Source of the DNA: an uncultured Oscillospiraceae bacterium | GTDB taxonomy: Bacteria; Bacillota_A; Clostridia; Oscillospirales; Oscillospiraceae | NCBI GenBank assembly: GCA_900770015.1 | Contig: CAAGIU010000511.1 | Span: 1 to 7,354, forward strand | Length of the DNA stretch: 7,354 nt | Direction: 5' to 3' | Shown: positions 5,456-7,354 of the stretch, piece after piece | Layout of the letters: the number at the start of each line of letters is the position of its first letter | How positions within the stretch are numbered: position 1 is the first letter of the stretch | Translations under genes and position numbers: made by a program | Notes under the pieces: model-generated | Databases searched by the model: none | The model's input: the letters and a program-made list of their open reading frames with translations, nothing else | Told to the model about the DNA's origin: nothing

Positions 5456-6790
5456 TCAGCCGACATCGATGCCCAGAGTATCGGCAACGGTGATCTTGAA
5501 GTTCTCGATGGCTTCGTCACGGGAGACTTCGCCATGAGCGTACTGACGGACGGCATCACGCCATGCGGTGTTGATGGTCTCGTCGTACTGGGTCAGGTTC
5601 TTGCCGTTGGCGTAAGCGTTGGCAGGAACGAAGGCATCAAACATGTTCTGGCCGCCCAGGAAGTCCAGCTCGCCGTTGGACATTGCCATGACAGTACCGG
5701 AAGCGACGCAGTCCTTGGTGCCGCCCTCGCCGTTCAGAGTGCCGTTGGCCCACTTGTACTGCAGGCCGTCCTCGGTGCAGTCCAGGGTGACCCAGTTGAT
5801 GAAGTCAGCGATGAACTCGGCCTTCTCGGAACCGACAACGTTCTTGCCGGCCAGCAGCCAGGTGCCGCCCCAGAAGAAGCCGATGTTGGGAGCGCAGCAG
5901 CCCCAGTCGCCAGCGGAGGAGTTGTCGCCCTCACCGGCATTGGGAGCCAGGGTGTAGTTGATCAGCCAGGCGGGGCCGTAGAAGCCCAGAACGCCGCCGT
6001 CCTTCTTCATGTCGGCGAACCAGCCTTCCTGCCAGTCGGTGGTGTCGTGATGGTAGCCGTTGTCAACCAGGGTCTTGGACAGATCCAGGAAAGCCTCGCG
6101 GGAGGGATCGATGTTTAGAACGTCGTCCACGATCCAGCCGGTCTCGGAGGAGTTCTCAACAGCGTGCCAGATGTCGCCGTCGCCGGAGACAATGGCGTAG
6201 CCCTTGGCCTTCAGCTCTTCAGCAGCAGCGAAGAAAGCGTCCCAGTTGCCGGAGCCGGCGCCGATCTTCTCAGCGACAACAGCGGGATCATCGGAGCCCC
6301 AAACGTCCTGAGCGATGGAGCGGCGATAGATGAAGACACCGCCGGTGGCCTGGTAGCCCAGAGCGACCAGAGCGTTGTCGGAGGGACGGGTGCCGATGTC
6401 AACGGTGTACTGAGCGATGTCGGCAGCAGCCAGAGCGGCGTCCACATCGATGCCCAGGTCGGCATAGGAAGCGGCGTACTCAGCGGCGTCGCCCTGGGCG
6501 TACTTCAGAACGAAAGCAGCCTCAGCGGCGTACAGGTCGACTTCGCCATTGGCCAGAGCGGCGTCCAGAGCGGGCTGGTAAGCGCCGTCGGTGGTGGCGA
6601 TGATGGTGGTGTTGACTTCGTACTTCTCAGCCATCTCGGGATGTGCTTCCAGGTACTTGGTCATCATGCCGGGGATTTCATCGGTGAAAGACCACAGATT
6701 CACGGTGATCTTGCTGTCTGCCATAGCGGTGACGGACATCATGCCGAACACCATCACAGCAGCCAGAACGAGGGCAAGAATCTTTTTCAT
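5456..6790 (-). CDS. Extracellular carbohydrate-binding protein of the CUT1 ABC transporter
   Basis: This 444-residue exported protein should capture the sugar outside the cell and deliver it to the two permeases encoded just downstream. The N-terminus is a Sec signal peptide: MKK, a hydrophobic core (4-20), then an Ala-Met-Ala cleavage site after residue 24. The lipobox cysteine that anchors most Firmicute binding proteins is absent. The mature protein starts with the family-like KITVNLWSFTDEIP, contains SGNWDAFFAAAEELKAKGY (180-198) as in other family 1 solute-binding proteins, and is rich in tryptophan (W33, W184, W208, W219, W253, W257, W275, W296, W307, W311), which suits stacking on sugar rings. 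Four cysteines (298, 299, 338, 361) could form disulfides. Translation starts 9 bases after a perfect AGGAGG (6800-6805). It is the first gene of the operon. The sugar bound cannot be assigned. Confidence 0.93.
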   Translation of the reverse strand: MKKILALVLAAVMVFGMMSVTAMADSKITVNLWSFTDEIPGMMTKYLEAHPEMAEKYEVNTTIIATTDGAYQPALDAALANGEVDLYAAEAAFVLKYAQGDAAEYAASYADLGIDVDAALAAADIAQYTVDIGTRPSDNALVALGYQATGGVFIYRRSIAQDVWGSDDPAVVAEKIGAGSGNWDAFFAAAEELKAKGYAIVSGDGDIWHAVENSSETGWIVDDVLNIDPSREAFLDLSKTLVDNGYHHDTTDWQEGWFADMKKDGGVLGFYGPAWLINYTLAPNAGEGDNSSAGDWGCCAPNIGFFWGGTWLLAGKNVVGSEKAEFIADFINWVTLDCTEDGLQYKWANGTLNGEGGTKDCVASGTVMAMSNGELDFLGGQNMFDAFVPANAYANGKNLTQYDETINTAWRDAVRQYAHGEVSRDEAIENFKITVADTLGIDVG

Positions 6791-6905
6791 GGGTGTTTTC
6801 CTCCTAAAAAAATTTGTTAAAGCCGGGTGGCTGTAACGACAAAGAAATCAAGGAAGCGCGCCCGCCTTCGCGCGAAACGACGGGTATGCTTAAACGATTT
6901 CGGTT
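6791..6905 (-). other. 5' leader of the transport operon
   Basis: The predicted leader is about 115 bases. It contains a perfect palindrome TTCGCGCGAA (6867-6876), about 30 bases after the predicted transcription start. GCGCG/CGCGC pairing around it allows a GC-rich hairpin on the transcript, and a perfect Shine-Dalgarno sequence follows. It matches no riboswitch I recognise. The palindrome could be an operator placed to block transcription. Confidence 0.4.
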
Positions 6906-6911
6906 ATTTTT

Positions 6912-6939
6912 ATTATAGCGAATTGGAGAAAAAAGTCAA
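6912..6939 (-). promoter_or_regulatory. Main promoter of the transport operon
   Basis: On the minus strand the -35 box TTGACT (6939-6934) matches five of six bases and the -10 box TATAAT (6917-6912) is perfect, with a 16-base spacer. Transcription should begin near 6905. It is the strongest promoter in the window and faces the binding-protein gene. Confidence 0.85.
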
Positions 6940-6975
6940 GGGCACTCTGTGAGATTCAGCGAAAGTACCCATACG

Positions 6976-6985
6976 AAAACGTTTT
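6976..6985. promoter_or_regulatory. Candidate LacI-family operator
   Basis: The perfect palindrome AAAACGTTTT has the central CG step typical of sites bound by LacI-family sugar regulators and by CcpA. It is about 37 bases upstream of the -35 box. At that position it could act as an activation site, take part in repression by looping, or belong to a gene beyond the window. It misses the invariant outer bases of a CcpA cre site, so a local LacI-type regulator is the better guess. Confidence 0.4.
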
Positions 6986-6989
6986 TCTT

Positions 6990-7149
6990 GTTCACATTGC
7001 CTAAGTTCCGTTTCCCCACCGCAAAATGATGGCATAAAAAAGCGAATTTGTCTTATAAAAGTCCGCCCGTCCCCCTGCCACTGTTGGAGTGGATATCATC
7101 CTCCCGCCAGGAACCGATTCCTGAGTGTTCGGTTAAATGGAAAAAGGTC
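6990..7149. other. Intergenic stretch without clear genes
   Basis: No credible coding frame, promoter pair or RNA gene was seen in these 160 bases. Two small hairpins are present (CCACT/AGTGG at 7078-7092 and AACCGA/TCGGTT at 7112-7134), neither followed by a T-run. Confidence 0.5.
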
Positions 7150-7354
7150 GGACATGGTACGGAGCGAAGCGACCTAGGTTCTCCCTTTGGGAGAGCTGGC
7201 TACCCCGTAAGGGGTAGACTGAGAGGGTCCGGCGTTTCCGACCATCAAACGGAGCACCCTCTCAGTCAGCCTGTTCGGCTGACAGCTCTCCCAAAGGGAG
7301 AGCCAAGGGGCGCTGCCGTATCTGCCCGCCAAATTACAATTTGCCGCGCCAGTG
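7150..7354. repeat. Long-form hairpin interspersed repeat with inverted double unit
   Basis: The element opens with CGGAGCGAAGCGACCT (7160-7175), identical to 533-548. It then carries two copies of a structured unit in opposite orientation. Each has a CTCCC-TTT-GGGAG type hairpin, a second hairpin of variable sequence, and ACTGAGAGGGT (7218-7228; complement at 7256-7266). The variable hairpins are CTACCCC-GTAA-GGGGTAG (7200-7217) and GTCAGCC-TGTTC-GGCTGAC (7265-7283). It closes with AGCCAAGG (7301-7308), CGCTG, and a CAAATT-AC-AATTTG palindrome (7330-7343), and runs off the right edge. It encodes no protein. I recall repeats of this form as abundant in Oscillospiraceae genomes. Confidence 0.8.

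Noticed and set aside
4347..6820. Several plus-strand frames (4347-5378, 5354-6118, 6164-6820) opposite the permease and binding-protein genes
   Set aside because: All are antisense shadows of well-identified genes, without ribosome sites or recognisable domains.
6973..6987. CcpA cre site
   Set aside because: It shares the central AAACGTTT but fails at the outer conserved T and C positions of the cre consensus, so only a general LacI-type palindrome is claimed.

Overview
The window looks like chromosomal DNA from a gut-type Firmicute, most likely a member of the Clostridia close to Oscillospiraceae/Ruminococcaceae. The reasons are GC-rich genes with Firmicute-style Shine-Dalgarno sites and promoters, a CUT1 sugar transporter paired with a YesL/DUF624 membrane protein, a clostridial-type GH3 enzyme, and short interspersed hairpin repeats (the CTCTCCC-TTT-GGGAGAG type) that I recall from that group. 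The assignment rests on recall and cannot be confirmed here.

All five real genes are on the minus strand and form one sugar-uptake and breakdown locus. In transcription order they are an exported substrate-binding protein (5456-6790), two ABC permeases of the MalF and MalG types (4380-5351 and 3512-4378), a YesL/DUF624 membrane protein (2879-3508) and a cytoplasmic family 3 glycoside hydrolase (646-2733). A strong promoter (TTGACT-16-TATAAT) lies about 115 bases upstream of the binding-protein start. The two permeases and YesL are separated by 1 and 3 bases, with ribosome sites inside the preceding gene's end. A very stable UUCG-capped hairpin separates the binding protein from the permeases and probably sets their ratio. 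A terminator follows YesL, and the hydrolase has its own promoter (TTGATT-17-TATCAT) overlapped by an inverted repeat, so it is probably separately regulated.

The inferred pathway is that the binding protein captures an oligosaccharide outside the cell, the permeases import it, and the GH3 enzyme, which has no signal peptide, removes beta-linked sugars inside. The ATPase and a regulator are absent from the window; CUT1 systems often share an ATPase of the MsmX type encoded elsewhere. The exact sugar cannot be read from the sequence.

The flanks are non-coding but structured. On the left are an 18-base-period array of CGATAT spacers and small hairpins (1-95), a minus-strand terminator-like hairpin (152-181), a stem-loop (209-240), a compact plus-strand transcription unit with promoter, mini-ORFs and a strong terminator (297-488), and a hairpin repeat (523-603). 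On the right are the operon promoter, a LacI-type palindrome, about 160 bases with no clear feature, and a longer relative of the left hairpin repeat (about 7150-7354). I found no defence, CRISPR or mobile-enzyme genes. The coding part is a recognisable sugar operon; the unexplained material is in the flanking structured DNA.
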